NCBI GenBank assembly: GCA_023388935.1
Contig: JAEWFG010000185.1
Coordinates: 18,163 to 82,162, forward strand
DNA: 64,000 nt
Direction of reading: 5' to 3'
DNA from: Pseudomonadota bacterium
GTDB lineage: Bacteria > Pseudomonadota > Alphaproteobacteria > Rhizobiales > Xanthobacteraceae
In this document: positions 10,201 through 19,718 of the stretch, piece by piece
Layout of the letters: each line of letters starts with the position of its first letter
Position numbering within the stretch: the stretch's first letter is position 1
Made by a program: the position numbers and the translations under genes
The notes under the pieces: model-generated
Database searches by the model: none
Seen by the model: the letters and a program-made list of their open reading frames with translations, nothing else
What the model was told of the DNA's origin: nothing

Positions 10201-10543
10201 TGTCGCCGGCCTGATCCGCTCGATTAATCTTTCGGTCAACGCGGCGCTTAACCGAGCGCTCTCGGGGGGCACTGACGAGCAGGGCCGGCTCAGGGCCGCA
10301 CTCGCGCAATGGCGTGAGCACGCCACCGCGACGTTCCTTACCGCCTACCGCGAAGCCATGACGGACAGTCGGCTCTGGCCGAGAGATGCGCGATCTGCGG
10401 AAGGCCTGCTGGGATTTTTCCTGCTTGATCAAGCGTTCGCCGAAGTAGAGTACGAGCTGTCCCACCGGCCTGAGGGGCTCCACGCGCCGCTGACCGGGCT
10501 GCTTCGCATTCTGTCCAGTACCGAGAGCGAAGCCCATGCCTAA
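7250..10543 (+). CDS. treS: trehalose synthase / maltokinase fusion (TreS-Mak)
   Basis: A 1097-residue two-enzyme fusion. Residues about 15-560 are a GH13 trehalose synthase that interconverts maltose and trehalose. Its nucleophile is D218 (GFRLDAIPYL), its acid/base E260 (LLAEANQWP) and its stabilising Asp D326 (FLRNHDEL). The C-terminal half is a maltokinase (Pep2/Mak) making maltose-1-phosphate from maltose and ATP, with HHGDFRLGQ (D946) and IIDFDGDP as kinase-fold catalytic and metal motifs. The ATG at 7250 is preferred over the upstream ATG at 7169: AAGGGG precedes it and it begins 11 bases after the previous stop. The product is the normal GlgE substrate, which makes the degenerate neighbour notable. 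It overlaps glgB by 8 bases. Confidence 0.95.
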   Translation: MNVLSSVNTKKAEAAEIVDELWYKDAIIYQLHVKAFADSNNDGIGDFAGLTEKLPYLQELGVTALWLLPFYPSPGRDDGYDIADYGSVNPDFGTMKDFKRFIQEAQKRGLRVITELVVNHTSDQHKWFKRARRSHSGSSARNWYVWSDTDQKYQGTRIIFTDTEKSNWTWDREAGAFYWHRFFSHQPDLNFDNPRVVSAIIQVMKRWLDAGVDGFRLDAIPYLCEREGTSNENLPETHAIIKRLRQELDAYAKGKLLLAEANQWPEDVQEYFGRGDECHMAYHFPLMPRFYMAIAQEDRFPITDILRQTPDIPASCQWALFLRNHDELTLEMVTDVERDYLWTTYANDPRARINVGIRRRLAPLMDNDRRKIELMNSLLLSFPGTPIIYYGDEIGMGDNIYLGDRNGVRTPMQWSPDRNGGFSRCDPARLYAPLIMDPVYGYESVNVEAQSRSLSSLLSAAKRLISVRKSTLAFGRGTMTFIRPANRAVLAYVRQYRDEVILCVANLSRAAQATELDLSPWKDRIPQEMLGRTRFPAIGELPYMITLGPYAFYWFHLMERDKSEPVTPRAVPEFETLVVPVNSTWVSLARERGVFEHDVLPGFLSRTRWYPEHNPKHIRPTLTSAVPFCDIGDNRPWIAFFETTQDEVTTRYVLPMQIEWVRYDRERFNPKALAAVRQGAREGTLLDVATEQIFIGLFLRNLSQNLVVEENNLRLEFKATSLFADYSIKEPERIRAIEQSNSTAVVDNQYVAKIHRQLEGGINPEIEIGRYLTEIARFANTPALLGSVELVEGDQRSTIGVLHAYVENQGDGWAVTNGYLDRYIDEQRVLPPDEIPGETQEEAPYLHFMAQTGRRLAELHIALACAKPDDLAPEPIGSADIKHWMADLKARAERVFERLADSRDSLREADRPLIDELAAMRATLPDRLNALLPSDIGGLNIRHHGDFRLGQTLIVKDDIFIIDFDGDPRLPLADKRRKAPAARDVAGLIRSINLSVNAALNRALSGGTDEQGRLRAALAQWREHATATFLTAYREAMTDSRLWPRDARSAEGLLGFFLLDQAFAEVEYELSHRPEGLHAPLTGLLRILSSTESEAHA

Positions 10544-12683
10544 ACTTCCTGCCGAGGCCTACGCGATCATCGAGGGCCGCCACTCTGATCCCTTCCACTA
10601 TCTCGGGCTGCATCCGGAGGGCGGCAAGAGCGTGGTGCGCGCCTTTCTTCCCGAGGCCTCGAATGTCGAGGCGGTTGGCGAACATGGCGAGGTGGCCCGG
10701 CTCGACCGCGTCCACGATTCCGGGCTGTTCATCGGCGCCCTGCCCAACGGCTCCAAGCGCTACCAATTGCGCGCGCAATTCGGCAACAACACGGTCGAGT
10801 TCGAGGATGCCTACCGCTTTCCGCCGATCCTGACCGATTTCGACCTCTATCTGCTCGGCGAAGGCACGCACCAGCGCCTCTACGACAAGCTCGGCGCGCA
10901 TCCGATGCGGCTCGAAGGCGTCGACGGCATCGGCTTCGTGGTGCTGGCGCCGAATGCGCGGCGCGTGTCCGTGGTCGGCGATTTCAACTTCTGGGACGCG
11001 CGGCGCCATCCCATGCGGGTACGCGGGAGCGGCTATTGGGAATTGTTCATCCCGCACGCCAAGCGAGGGGATCACTACAAATTCGACATCGTCGGGCCGC
11101 ACGGCCATCAGTTGCCGCTGAAGTCAGATCCCATGGCTTTCGCGAGCGAACTGCGCCCGAAGACAGCCTCCATCGTGTTCGACGAGGCGCATCTGTCGCG
11201 GCCGCGTCCGGCCCCCGACGGCATCAACGCGCTGTCCGCGCCGATGTCGATCTACGAGGTCCATCTCGGCTCGTGGCGGCGCAAGAACGGCAATGAATGG
11301 CTCACCTATCGCGAGCTTGCCGAGCAGTTGCCGGCCTATGCGCGCGACATGGGCTTCACTCATCTCGAATTCCTCCCCGTGAGCGAGCATCCCTTCGACG
11401 GTTCATGGGGCTATCAGCCGACCGGCCTCTATGCGCCGACCAGCCGTTTCGGCTCGCCGGAGGATTTTGCCGCGCTGGTCGATGCCAGCCACCGCGAGGG
11501 CATTGGCGTGCTCCTCGACTGGGTGCCCGGTCACTTCCCGGACGATCCGCACGGGCTCGGCCATTTCGACGGCACCTCGCTTTACGAGCACGCCAATCCG
11601 CTCCAGGGCCGTCACCTCGACTGGGGCACGCTGATCTACAATTACGGCCGCACCGAAGTGACGAACTTCCTGGTGTCCAACGCACTGTTCTGGCTCGAGC
11701 GCTACGCGATCGACGGCCTGCGTGTCGATGCGGTCGCGTCCATGCTCTATCTCGACTATAGCCGCCCGCCCGGCGCCTGGATCCCGAACCAGTATGGCGG
11801 CCGGGAGAACATCGAGGCGATCGCCTTCCTGCGCCGCTTCAACACCGAATTGTTCGCACGCTTCCCGCAGGCGACCACGGCAGCCGAGGAATCCACCGCA
11901 TGGCCGCAGGTTTCGCGCCCGGTCGAATTCGGCGGGCTCGGCTTCGGCTACAAGTGGAACATGGGCTGGATGCACGACACGTTGAACTACATCAGCAAAG
12001 ATCCGATCCACCGCAAGCATCATCACGGCGAGATCCTGTTCGGCCTGCATTACGCCTTCTCGGAAAACTTCATCCTGCCGCTGTCGCATGACGAGGTCGT
12101 GCACGGCAAACGCTCGATCCTCGGCCGGATGCCCGGCGACGAATGGCAGCGCTTCGCGAACTTACGTGCCTATTACAGCTTCATGTTCGGTCATCCCGGC
12201 AAGAAGCTCTTGTTCATGGGTGCCGAAATCGCCCAGAGCCGCGAATGGAATCACGACCAGTCGCTCGACTGGCACCTGCTCGAATACAAGTACCATTCCG
12301 GCATCCAGGCGCTGATCCGCGATCTCAACCGGCTCTATCGCGCGGTGCCGGCGCTGCACCAGATGGATTGCGAACAAGCCGGTTTCGAATGGCTGATCAC
12401 GGACGACGCCAACCGGAACGTGTTCGCTTGGCTGCGCAAGGGATTTGACGAGCACGCGCGGTGCCTCGTGATCGTCAACTTCTCACCCAACGTCTATCGC
12501 GACTATCGCGTTCGCGTGCCCTTTGCCGGCAAGTGGAAGGAGGTGTTCAATTCGGACTCCGCCCATTATGGCGGCACCAATGTCGGGAACATCGGCGAGG
12601 TCCATGCGGTTGACGGCAAGGCGCCTGAGCTCCGACTCACCATTCCGCCCCTGGCCGCGATCTTCCTCGTTCCTGAAAGCTGA
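10536..12683 (+). CDS. glgB: 1,4-alpha-glucan branching enzyme
   Basis: A 715-residue GlgB that creates alpha-1,6 branches in glycogen-type glucans. Two N-terminal carbohydrate-binding/early-set domains (SDPFHYLGLH; VVGDFNFWDARRHPMR) precede the GH13 barrel. Catalytic residues are D398 (GLRVDAVASM), E451 (AEESTAWP) and the region-IV Asp (PLSHDEVVHG), all intact. The C-terminal beta domain ends in LTIPPLAAIFLV. The ATG at 10536 lies inside the end of treS-mak, indicating translational coupling. With the upstream and downstream genes it forms the glucan-shaping part of the operon. No glgA or glgC is present in the window. Confidence 0.96.
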   Translation: MPKLPAEAYAIIEGRHSDPFHYLGLHPEGGKSVVRAFLPEASNVEAVGEHGEVARLDRVHDSGLFIGALPNGSKRYQLRAQFGNNTVEFEDAYRFPPILTDFDLYLLGEGTHQRLYDKLGAHPMRLEGVDGIGFVVLAPNARRVSVVGDFNFWDARRHPMRVRGSGYWELFIPHAKRGDHYKFDIVGPHGHQLPLKSDPMAFASELRPKTASIVFDEAHLSRPRPAPDGINALSAPMSIYEVHLGSWRRKNGNEWLTYRELAEQLPAYARDMGFTHLEFLPVSEHPFDGSWGYQPTGLYAPTSRFGSPEDFAALVDASHREGIGVLLDWVPGHFPDDPHGLGHFDGTSLYEHANPLQGRHLDWGTLIYNYGRTEVTNFLVSNALFWLERYAIDGLRVDAVASMLYLDYSRPPGAWIPNQYGGRENIEAIAFLRRFNTELFARFPQATTAAEESTAWPQVSRPVEFGGLGFGYKWNMGWMHDTLNYISKDPIHRKHHHGEILFGLHYAFSENFILPLSHDEVVHGKRSILGRMPGDEWQRFANLRAYYSFMFGHPGKKLLFMGAEIAQSREWNHDQSLDWHLLEYKYHSGIQALIRDLNRLYRAVPALHQMDCEQAGFEWLITDDANRNVFAWLRKGFDEHARCLVIVNFSPNVYRDYRVRVPFAGKWKEVFNSDSAHYGGTNVGNIGEVHAVDGKAPELRLTIPPLAAIFLVPES

Positions 12684-12686
12684 CCC

Positions 12687-14765
12687 ATGCGTCTCACTGC
12701 CGGATCGCCCGCACGCCTCGGCGCCAGTTGGGACGGACGTGGCACCAATTTCGCGCTGTTCTCCGCCAATGCGCAGAAGGTCGAGCTTTGCCTGTTCGAC
12801 CCACAGGGCCGCCGCGAGCTGGAGCGCATCGAGCTGCCCGAGCGTAGCGAGGACGTCTGGCACGGCTATCTCAACGACGTCTCGCCGGGCCAGCTCTACG
12901 GCTACCGCGTGCATGGGCCGTACGAACCCGGGCACGGCCACCGCTTCAACGCCAACAAGCTGCTGCTCGATCCCTATGCCAAGCGGCTCGCCGGCCGGCT
13001 GGTCTGGAGCGATGCGCATTTCGCCTACCGCACTGGCTCACCGCGCGAAGACCTGTCCTTCGACCGGCGCGACAATGCACGCGGAATGCCCAAGGCCGTC
13101 GTCGTCGACGAGACCTTCAACTGGGGCCGGCGCGAGATCCGACCGAACATTCCCTGGGAAGACACCATCATCTACGAGGCCCACGTCAAGGGCCTGACGC
13201 AGAAGCGCGAAGACGTGCCGCCGAACCTGCGCGGCACCTATGGTGGCCTGTCGTCGCCCGCGATGATCGAGCACCTGAAGAAGCTCGGCGTCACCACGAT
13301 CGAGCTGCTGCCGATCCACAGCTTCGTCGACGACCGCATATTGGTGGAGAAGAAGCTCGTCAATTACTGGGGTTACAATACGCTATGCTTTTTTGCGCCG
13401 GAGCAGCGCTACGCCCAGGACAATGCGCTCGATTCCTTCCGCACCACGGTGGCGCGCCTGCACGATGCCGGCATCGAGGTGATGCTCGACGTCGTCTACA
13501 ACCATACCGCCGAGGGTAATCATCTCGGCCCGACGCTGTGCTATCGCGGCATCGACAACGCCTCGTACTACTGGCTGAACCGCGAGAACCCGCGCTACTA
13601 CGACGACTTCACCGGCTGCGGTTCGTCGGTGAATCTCACCCATCCGCGCGTGCTGCAGATGGTGATGGATTCGCTGCGCTACTGGGTCGAGGTCTGCCAC
13701 GTCGACGGCTTCCGCTTCGACCTCGCCACCACGCTCTCGCGTGGGCCGAACGGCTATGATCGCGGCATCTCGTTCCTGACCGCGATCCGGCAGGATCCCG
13801 TACTGGCGACCGTCAAGCTCGTCGCCGAACCCTGGGACCTCGGCCTCGGCGGCTACCAGGTCGGAGCATTCCCCTCGCAATGGTCGGAATGGAACGATCG
13901 TTATCGCAGCGCCATGCGCCGCTACTGGAGCGGCGAAGGCAGCCTGATCGGCGACATCTCCAGCCGCATGACGGCGTCCTCCGACCTGTTCAACCATGAC
14001 GGACGCCGGCCGCGCGCCAGCATCAACCACATCACGGTCCATGACGGTTTCACGCTCGCCGACCTCTTCAGCTACAACGAGAAGCACAACGAAGCCAATG
14101 GCGAGGACAATCGCGACGGCTCCAACGACAACCACAGCAACAATTGCGGTGTCGAGGGCCCGACCGACGATCCGCAAATCCTCGCGCTGCGGCGGCAGCT
14201 TCGCAAGAACATGCTGGCGTGCCTGATGCTGGCGCAGGGCATTCCCCTGATCCTCGCCGGCGACGAAGTCGGCAACTCGCAATCCGGCAACAACAATGCC
14301 TATTGCCAGGACAACGAGGTCGGCTGGGTCGGCTGGGACAATCTCGGCAAGGACGGCGACGACATCATCGATTTCGTCTCCCATCTTGCCGACATCCGCC
14401 GCCGGTTCTCGCAGCTGCGCAGCCATCGCTGGCTGGACGGCCGCCCTACGGAGGGCTCGTCGTACGGCGTCGTGTGGCTCACGCCGGCCGGCGAGGAGAT
14501 GAAGGAGAGCGACTGGGATTTCCCCGATGGGCGCTTTCTCTCCTATGTGATGGGGCCGATGGAACCGGGCGGCGCTGCGATCTTTATTGTGCTGAACGCA
14601 GCCCCCGAAGAGATCGCATTCAAATTGCCTGAGATGACCGAGCACAAGAGCTGGCAACAGATCCTGAACACGACCGAAGCCAAGCTCAACACGGTTGATT
14701 TCCAGCCCGGAAGCGACAGCAAGGCGCCGCCGCGCTCCGTGCTCGCGTTCGCGGGGGCGCTATGA
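12687..14765 (+). CDS. glgX: glycogen debranching enzyme (isoamylase-type)
   Basis: A 692-residue GH13 debranching enzyme that hydrolyses alpha-1,6 branches and releases linear maltooligosaccharides. The N-terminal CBM48 region (GASWDGRGTNFALFSANA) is followed by the barrel. Catalytic motifs are VDGFRFDLAT (nucleophile), VAEPWDLGLGGYQVG (acid/base) and TVHDGFTLADL (region IV). The segment NNHSNNCGVEGPTDDP is typical of GlgX/TreX. The linear chains it makes are substrates for TreY downstream, matching the classic treX-treZ-treY arrangement. It begins three bases after glgB stops and overlaps treZ by four bases. Confidence 0.95.
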   Translation: MRLTAGSPARLGASWDGRGTNFALFSANAQKVELCLFDPQGRRELERIELPERSEDVWHGYLNDVSPGQLYGYRVHGPYEPGHGHRFNANKLLLDPYAKRLAGRLVWSDAHFAYRTGSPREDLSFDRRDNARGMPKAVVVDETFNWGRREIRPNIPWEDTIIYEAHVKGLTQKREDVPPNLRGTYGGLSSPAMIEHLKKLGVTTIELLPIHSFVDDRILVEKKLVNYWGYNTLCFFAPEQRYAQDNALDSFRTTVARLHDAGIEVMLDVVYNHTAEGNHLGPTLCYRGIDNASYYWLNRENPRYYDDFTGCGSSVNLTHPRVLQMVMDSLRYWVEVCHVDGFRFDLATTLSRGPNGYDRGISFLTAIRQDPVLATVKLVAEPWDLGLGGYQVGAFPSQWSEWNDRYRSAMRRYWSGEGSLIGDISSRMTASSDLFNHDGRRPRASINHITVHDGFTLADLFSYNEKHNEANGEDNRDGSNDNHSNNCGVEGPTDDPQILALRRQLRKNMLACLMLAQGIPLILAGDEVGNSQSGNNNAYCQDNEVGWVGWDNLGKDGDDIIDFVSHLADIRRRFSQLRSHRWLDGRPTEGSSYGVVWLTPAGEEMKESDWDFPDGRFLSYVMGPMEPGGAAIFIVLNAAPEEIAFKLPEMTEHKSWQQILNTTEAKLNTVDFQPGSDSKAPPRSVLAFAGAL

Positions 14766-16516
14766 GGCCATCCTTCGGGGCGAGGCCGACGAAGGACGGC
14801 GTGTCGTTCCGGCTGTGGGCACCCGCTGCCCGCCGTGTCGATCTCATGCTCGACAGAAGGCACGCGATGCAGCGCCGGCAGGATGGCTGGTATGTGGCTG
14901 ACATGTCCGGCCTGCCCGTCGGCAGTTTTTACAAGTTCAGGATCGACGACGAGATCAACGTGCCCGATCCGGCGTCGGCCTTCCAGCCAGAGGACGTGTT
15001 CGGCCCGAGCGAGGTGATCGATCACGACGCCTTCGCATGGCGCGCGCGCGATTGGCGCGGCCGTCCCTGGGAAGAGACGGTGCTGATCGAGACCCATGTC
15101 GGCACCTTCACCGCGGAAGGCACCTACCGCGCCATGATCGACAGACTCGATCATCTCGTCACCACCGGCATCACCGCGCTGGAATTGATGCCGCTTGCCG
15201 ATTTCGCCGGCCGCCGCGGCTGGGGCTATGATGGCGTGCTCTGGTACGCGCCCGACAGCGCCTATGGCCGGCCCGAGGATCTGAAAACGCTGATCGACGA
15301 GGCACATCTGCGCGGGCTGATGGTGTTCCTCGACGTCGTCTACAATCATTTCGGCCCGGAGGGGAACTACCTCGGCCGCTACGCGCCGCTTTTCTTCACC
15401 GACGCGCACACGCCCTGGGGCAGCGCGATCGACTATCGCGTGCCACAGGTGCGAGCGTTTGCAGTCGAAAACGCGCTGTCCTGGCTGACCGACTATCGCT
15501 TCGACGGCCTCAGACTGGACGCTGCCAACCACATTATGGCGATCCCCGGCGAGCAGTCGATGTTGCAGGATCTCAGCGTCGCCGCCGGTGAACTCGCCAA
15601 GGCGACGGGGCGACACATCCATCTCGTGCTGGAGAACGGTGACAATCGCGCGAGCCTGCTCGATGCCGCGCAGGAGCCGCCGAACGGAAAATACCGCGGG
15701 CAGTGGAACGACGACTACCACCACGCCTGGCATGTGATGCTGACCGGCGAGCACGCTGGCTATTACGCGGACTACCAGACGCCGCGGCTCGACCTTGCGC
15801 GCGCGCTGGCCTCCGGCTTCGTTTATCAGGGCGAGATCTCGGAATTCTGGGGCAAGAAGCCGCGCGGCGAGCCAAGCGGCGAGTTGCCGCCGGCCACCTT
15901 CGTCAATTTCCTGCAGAACCACGACCAGATCGGCAACCGTCCACTGGGCGACCGTCTCGAGAGCCTGGCATCGCGGCAGCAGATCCAAGCTGCGCTCGCG
16001 GTGACCTTGCTGGCGCCGATGGTGCCGATGCTGTTTCAGGGCGAGGAATGGGGCTCGACAATGCCCTTCCCGTTCTTCTGCGACTTCCAGGACGGGCTCG
16101 TGGACGCCGTGCGCAAGGGTCGCAGGCAGGAATATGCCTGGGCCTACGAAAAATACGGCGACGAGGTGCCCGACCCGCTCGATGCTGCGACGCTGCAATC
16201 GGCCGTGCTCGACTGGGCCGGCCGCACGCCCGAACAGGAAACACGGCTCGCGCTGGTGCGAGAGCTGCTCGCGCTCCGCCACAGGGAGATCATGCCACGG
16301 CTGAAGAAGGCGACCTTCGGCGATGCCGAGGCGGCCGATAACGGCCTGCTCACCGCACATTGGCGCATGGGCGACGGCGCGATGCTGCGCCTGATCGCCA
16401 ATCTCTCGGATAGAGACGTGGCGCATTCCAGTAACGATGCGGGCACGCCGATCTGGGGCGGCGAGACCGGCGCGCGGCTTCCGCCCTGGTCAGTGGTCTG
16501 GCGCCTCGGAGGTTAG
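14762..16516 (+). CDS. treZ: malto-oligosyltrehalose trehalohydrolase
   Basis: A 584-residue GH13 hydrolase that releases free trehalose from maltooligosyl-trehalose made by TreY. An N-terminal CBM48-like domain (GVSFRLWAPAARRVDL) precedes the barrel. Motifs are YRFDGLRLDAANHI (nucleophile Asp), LVLENGDNR (acid/base Glu) and FLQNHDQIGNRPLG (region IV), all intact. The signature HVGTFTAEGTYRAMIDRLDHL is characteristic of TreZ. The ATG at 14762 overlaps the glgX stop (ATGA). The gene ends one base before treY, whose ribosome-binding site lies inside the treZ stop region. Confidence 0.95.
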   Translation: MRPSFGARPTKDGVSFRLWAPAARRVDLMLDRRHAMQRRQDGWYVADMSGLPVGSFYKFRIDDEINVPDPASAFQPEDVFGPSEVIDHDAFAWRARDWRGRPWEETVLIETHVGTFTAEGTYRAMIDRLDHLVTTGITALELMPLADFAGRRGWGYDGVLWYAPDSAYGRPEDLKTLIDEAHLRGLMVFLDVVYNHFGPEGNYLGRYAPLFFTDAHTPWGSAIDYRVPQVRAFAVENALSWLTDYRFDGLRLDAANHIMAIPGEQSMLQDLSVAAGELAKATGRHIHLVLENGDNRASLLDAAQEPPNGKYRGQWNDDYHHAWHVMLTGEHAGYYADYQTPRLDLARALASGFVYQGEISEFWGKKPRGEPSGELPPATFVNFLQNHDQIGNRPLGDRLESLASRQQIQAALAVTLLAPMVPMLFQGEEWGSTMPFPFFCDFQDGLVDAVRKGRRQEYAWAYEKYGDEVPDPLDAATLQSAVLDWAGRTPEQETRLALVRELLALRHREIMPRLKKATFGDAEAADNGLLTAHWRMGDGAMLRLIANLSDRDVAHSSNDAGTPIWGGETGARLPPWSVVWRLGG

Positions 16517-16517
16517 C

Positions 16518-19301
16518 ATGCCTCCGGCCGTTCCTCTCGCGACCTACCGGCTTCAGCTCACCGCGGATTTCGACTTCGACAAGGCTGCCGCGGTCGTGCC
16601 TTACCTCAAGACGCTGGGGATCACGCATCTCTACACCTCGCCGGTGATGAAGGCCCGGAAAGGCTCGACCCACGGCTACGACACCGTTGATCACAGCCAG
16701 TTCAATCCGGAGCTTGGCGGCGAGGCCGGCTTCGCGCGGCTCAGCGAGGCGCTCAAGCAGCACGATCTCGGCCTCATCATCGATTTCGTGCCGAACCATG
16801 TCGGCGTGCATTTTGCCGACAATCCCTGGTGGCTGAACGTTCTCGAATGGGGCCAGGCCTCGCCGCATGCGATCTCCTTCGACATCGACTGGGACCAGTT
16901 GGCCTATCGCGCGCGCGGCGGCGTGCTGCTGCCGATCCTCGGCTCGCCCTATGGCGAGGCGCTGGAGCGCGGCGAGATCGAGCTGCGCTACGATCCCGAG
17001 GAAGGCAGTCTGTCCGCCTGGTATTTCGAGCATCGCCTGCCGATCGCGCCGGAGCGCTATGGCGAAGTGCTGCGCATGATCGTGAAAGAGGCGGATGCCG
17101 CCGAGACGGCGGTCGGTAAGCGGTTGCTTTCGCTCGCTGCCCGCTACCCAGGCCTGCGCCGTCCCAATCACAAGGAAGCTCCAGCCTTCAAGGCTGAGCT
17201 CAGGGAGATCGCGGGTGCCGCCGACGTCATCGGTCGCGGCCTTGCCGCCTATCGCGCGGCGAGGGATCGTCCCGCGCAAACGCTGGCGCTGCACCATCTA
17301 CTCGAACGCCAGCACTACAAGCTCGGCCATTGGCGACTCGCATCCAGCGACATCAACTATCGCCGCTTCTTCGACGTCAACGGGCTCGCAGGCCTGCGTG
17401 TCGAGGATCCCGGCACGTTCGCCGCCACCCACCGGCTGGTGAAGCAGCTCGTTGCCGATGGAAAATTGCAGGGCATCCGCCTCGATCACATCGACGGCCT
17501 GCGCGATCCCGCGCAATATTGCCAGCGGCTGCGCCGGCTGGTGCGCGACGCGCAGGGCAACACAAAGCCGTTCTATACGGTCATCGAGAAGATCCTGTGC
17601 GAGCACGAGCGCCTGCCGCGTTTCGCCGACGTTCAGGGCACCACCGGCTATGAGTGGATGAACGCGATCACCCAGGTTCTCGTCGACGCCAAGGGACTGG
17701 AAGCGCTGGACGAGACCTGGCGGCAAATCAGCAATCGCGCACCGCGGCTCGCACCTTACGTCAAGGACGCCAAGCGGCGCGTGCTGGAGACGCTGCTCAC
17801 CAGCGAGTTCACCGTGCTCACGCGCCTGCTCGCACGTATCGCCAACGGCCATTACTCGACCCGCGACTTTTCCGCCGACAGCCTGCGGCAGGCGCTCGAA
17901 TTGTACGTCCTGCACTTCCCGGTCTATCGCACTTACCTGACGCATAGCGGTCCGACCGCGCTCGATCGCAAGCTGATCGACGACACCATCGAACGCGCCC
18001 GCGCAGAGTGGTTCGCGGCGGACGACGGCATTTTCGACTTCCTGCGCGATGCGCTGACCATGGACCTGCTCAAGCCCGGCCGCCCGCCGCACAGTGCTCC
18101 GCGCGTGCGCCGCTTCGCGCTGAAGGTGCAGCAGTTCACCGGACCGCTGATGGCGAAATCGCTGGAGGACACAGCCTTCTACCAGTACCACCGGCTGCTG
18201 GCGCTGAACGAGGTCGGCGGCGATCCCGCGAGCAACGGCCTCACGATTCCTGCCTTCCACGAAACCATGCGCGCCCGCGCCAGAGAGCGGCCGCAAGGGA
18301 TGACGGCGACCGCCACCCACGACACCAAGCGCGGCGAGGACGCCCGCGCCCGGATCGCAGTTCTCAGCGAGATTGCAGGCGAATGGACCGGCGCGGTGGC
18401 GCGTTGGAAGGTCCTGAACGCACCGCATCTTGCGCTCCGCGGCAATTTTCGCGCGCCGTCGGCGACGTTCGAATACATGCTCTACCAGACCCTGCTCGGC
18501 GCGTGGCCGCTTGGGGGAACGGATGCAGATTTCGTCGAACGCATCCAGGCCTATGCTCTGAAAGCCGCGCGCGAGGGCAAGGAGGAGACGAGCTGGCTCA
18601 ATCCGCATGAGATCTATGAGAGCGGCGTAAAGAGCTTCATCGAGAAGATTCTCGATCCCGCGCTATCCGGCGAATTCCTGGAGACGCTGCAAACCATGGC
18701 GCGCCGCGTCGCGCTGCTAGGCGCGCTGAACTCGCTGAGCCAGCTCACGCTCAAGGCGACGCTCCCCGGCGTTCCCGACTTCTACCAGGGCACCGAGTAC
18801 TGGGATCTGTCGCTGGTCGACCCCGACAACCGCCGCCCGGTGGATTTTGCCGCGCGGCAGGCGGCGCTGCGCTCGCTCGACAATCCGGAATGGCGCAGCC
18901 TGACCAAGACCTGGCCGGATGGGCAGCTCAAGCTGGCCTGGACGCGACATCTCCTCAAGCTGCGCAATGAACTCAGCGAAGTTTTCGCGCAGGGCGATTA
19001 TCAGCCGCTTGAGGTGCGCGGCGCGCACGCCGACCATGTCATCGCGTTCGTCCGCCGCCGCGGCCGCGCCGCAGCGATTGTCGTGGCCGGGCGCCAGTTC
19101 GCGCCCTTCACGCAGGCGGGCCGCGAATGGCCCATGCTCGAAGGATTTGACGCAACCGTCGACATCACCGGCTACACTGCGTCAGGTCTTGCCGGCAACG
19201 AGCTGCCGCTCGCCCAGGCTTTCCGCGATTTTCCCGCTGCCGTCATCGAGGCCCGCGCAGCGAGCGCCGTCAGGCCTGCGCGACAGCGCGTCCGCGCCTG
19301 A
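16518..19301 (+). CDS. treY: malto-oligosyltrehalose synthase
   Basis: A 927-residue GH13 enzyme that isomerises the reducing-end alpha-1,4 bond of maltooligosaccharides to alpha,alpha-1,1, forming maltooligosyl-trehalose. Landmarks are VPLATYRLQL and DFDKAAAVVPYLKTLGITHLYTSP at the N-terminus, GIRLDHIDGL (nucleophile), FYTVIEKIL (acid/base) and TATHDTKRGEDARARI (region IV). The ATG at 16518 is chosen because GGAGG sits six bases upstream. The frame stays open to an ATG at 16437, but that would lie wholly inside treZ. It is the last gene of the operon and converges with the PHA-system gene three bases later. Confidence 0.95.
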   Translation: MPPAVPLATYRLQLTADFDFDKAAAVVPYLKTLGITHLYTSPVMKARKGSTHGYDTVDHSQFNPELGGEAGFARLSEALKQHDLGLIIDFVPNHVGVHFADNPWWLNVLEWGQASPHAISFDIDWDQLAYRARGGVLLPILGSPYGEALERGEIELRYDPEEGSLSAWYFEHRLPIAPERYGEVLRMIVKEADAAETAVGKRLLSLAARYPGLRRPNHKEAPAFKAELREIAGAADVIGRGLAAYRAARDRPAQTLALHHLLERQHYKLGHWRLASSDINYRRFFDVNGLAGLRVEDPGTFAATHRLVKQLVADGKLQGIRLDHIDGLRDPAQYCQRLRRLVRDAQGNTKPFYTVIEKILCEHERLPRFADVQGTTGYEWMNAITQVLVDAKGLEALDETWRQISNRAPRLAPYVKDAKRRVLETLLTSEFTVLTRLLARIANGHYSTRDFSADSLRQALELYVLHFPVYRTYLTHSGPTALDRKLIDDTIERARAEWFAADDGIFDFLRDALTMDLLKPGRPPHSAPRVRRFALKVQQFTGPLMAKSLEDTAFYQYHRLLALNEVGGDPASNGLTIPAFHETMRARARERPQGMTATATHDTKRGEDARARIAVLSEIAGEWTGAVARWKVLNAPHLALRGNFRAPSATFEYMLYQTLLGAWPLGGTDADFVERIQAYALKAAREGKEETSWLNPHEIYESGVKSFIEKILDPALSGEFLETLQTMARRVALLGALNSLSQLTLKATLPGVPDFYQGTEYWDLSLVDPDNRRPVDFAARQAALRSLDNPEWRSLTKTWPDGQLKLAWTRHLLKLRNELSEVFAQGDYQPLEVRGAHADHVIAFVRRRGRAAAIVVAGRQFAPFTQAGREWPMLEGFDATVDITGYTASGLAGNELPLAQAFRDFPAAVIEARAASAVRPARQRVRA

Positions 19302-19304
19302 CGC

Positions 19305-19622
19305 CTACTTCCCTTCGTCCTTGGTCAACAGCAGCTGCCCGCGCTTGCGGATCGTGGCCTGCGCCATCTCGGCGAAGCGCTGCAACAGCCACGGCAACAT
19401 CACCTCAACGCGAACATGGTCGTCAGCAACATCGACCTGTCCGCTCGCGATCTGCCCGAGCGCACGGATGCGAAAGTTCATGCTGTCGCCGCTCCAGTGC
19501 TCCTCCTCGACCTGCATCACGGGAATGCTGGCCGCGGCCCGGCCGAGCCCGGTCTTGAGCCGGCGCGCCGCCTCCTCGCGGCCGAGACGATGCGGAATGG
19601 AAACAACAAGCGGTGCTGACAT
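19305..19622 (-). CDS. polyhydroxyalkanoic acid system family protein
   Basis: A 105-residue protein matching the small PHA-granule-associated family found in proteobacteria that accumulate polyhydroxyalkanoate. Recognisable features are the N-terminal VVSIPHRLGREEAARRLKTG, a central WSGDSMNFRIRALGQ segment, and VEVMLPWLLQRFAE near the C-terminus. Family members are thought to act at the carbon-storage granule, but no enzyme activity is established. The start is taken at ATG 19622 (MSAPLVV), the point where family similarity begins; the open frame reaches 19673. The gene ends three bases from the treY stop on the opposite strand, an unusually tight convergence of two carbon-storage systems. 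Confidence 0.75.
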   Translation of the reverse strand: MSAPLVVSIPHRLGREEAARRLKTGLGRAAASIPVMQVEEEHWSGDSMNFRIRALGQIASGQVDVADDHVRVEVMLPWLLQRFAEMAQATIRKRGQLLLTKDEGK

Positions 19623-19718
19623 GGCGGTGCCCCGTCGGGAATTGATCGTCACATAGTCATGCCGGCCGGACACGTAAAGGTTCCATGCAACTTGGACCTG
19701 CGGCCGTGTTTCATCGTC

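Noticed and set aside
16437..16517. 27-codon N-terminal extension of TreY
   Set aside because: It overlaps treZ; GGAGG directly precedes ATG 16518, where family similarity begins.
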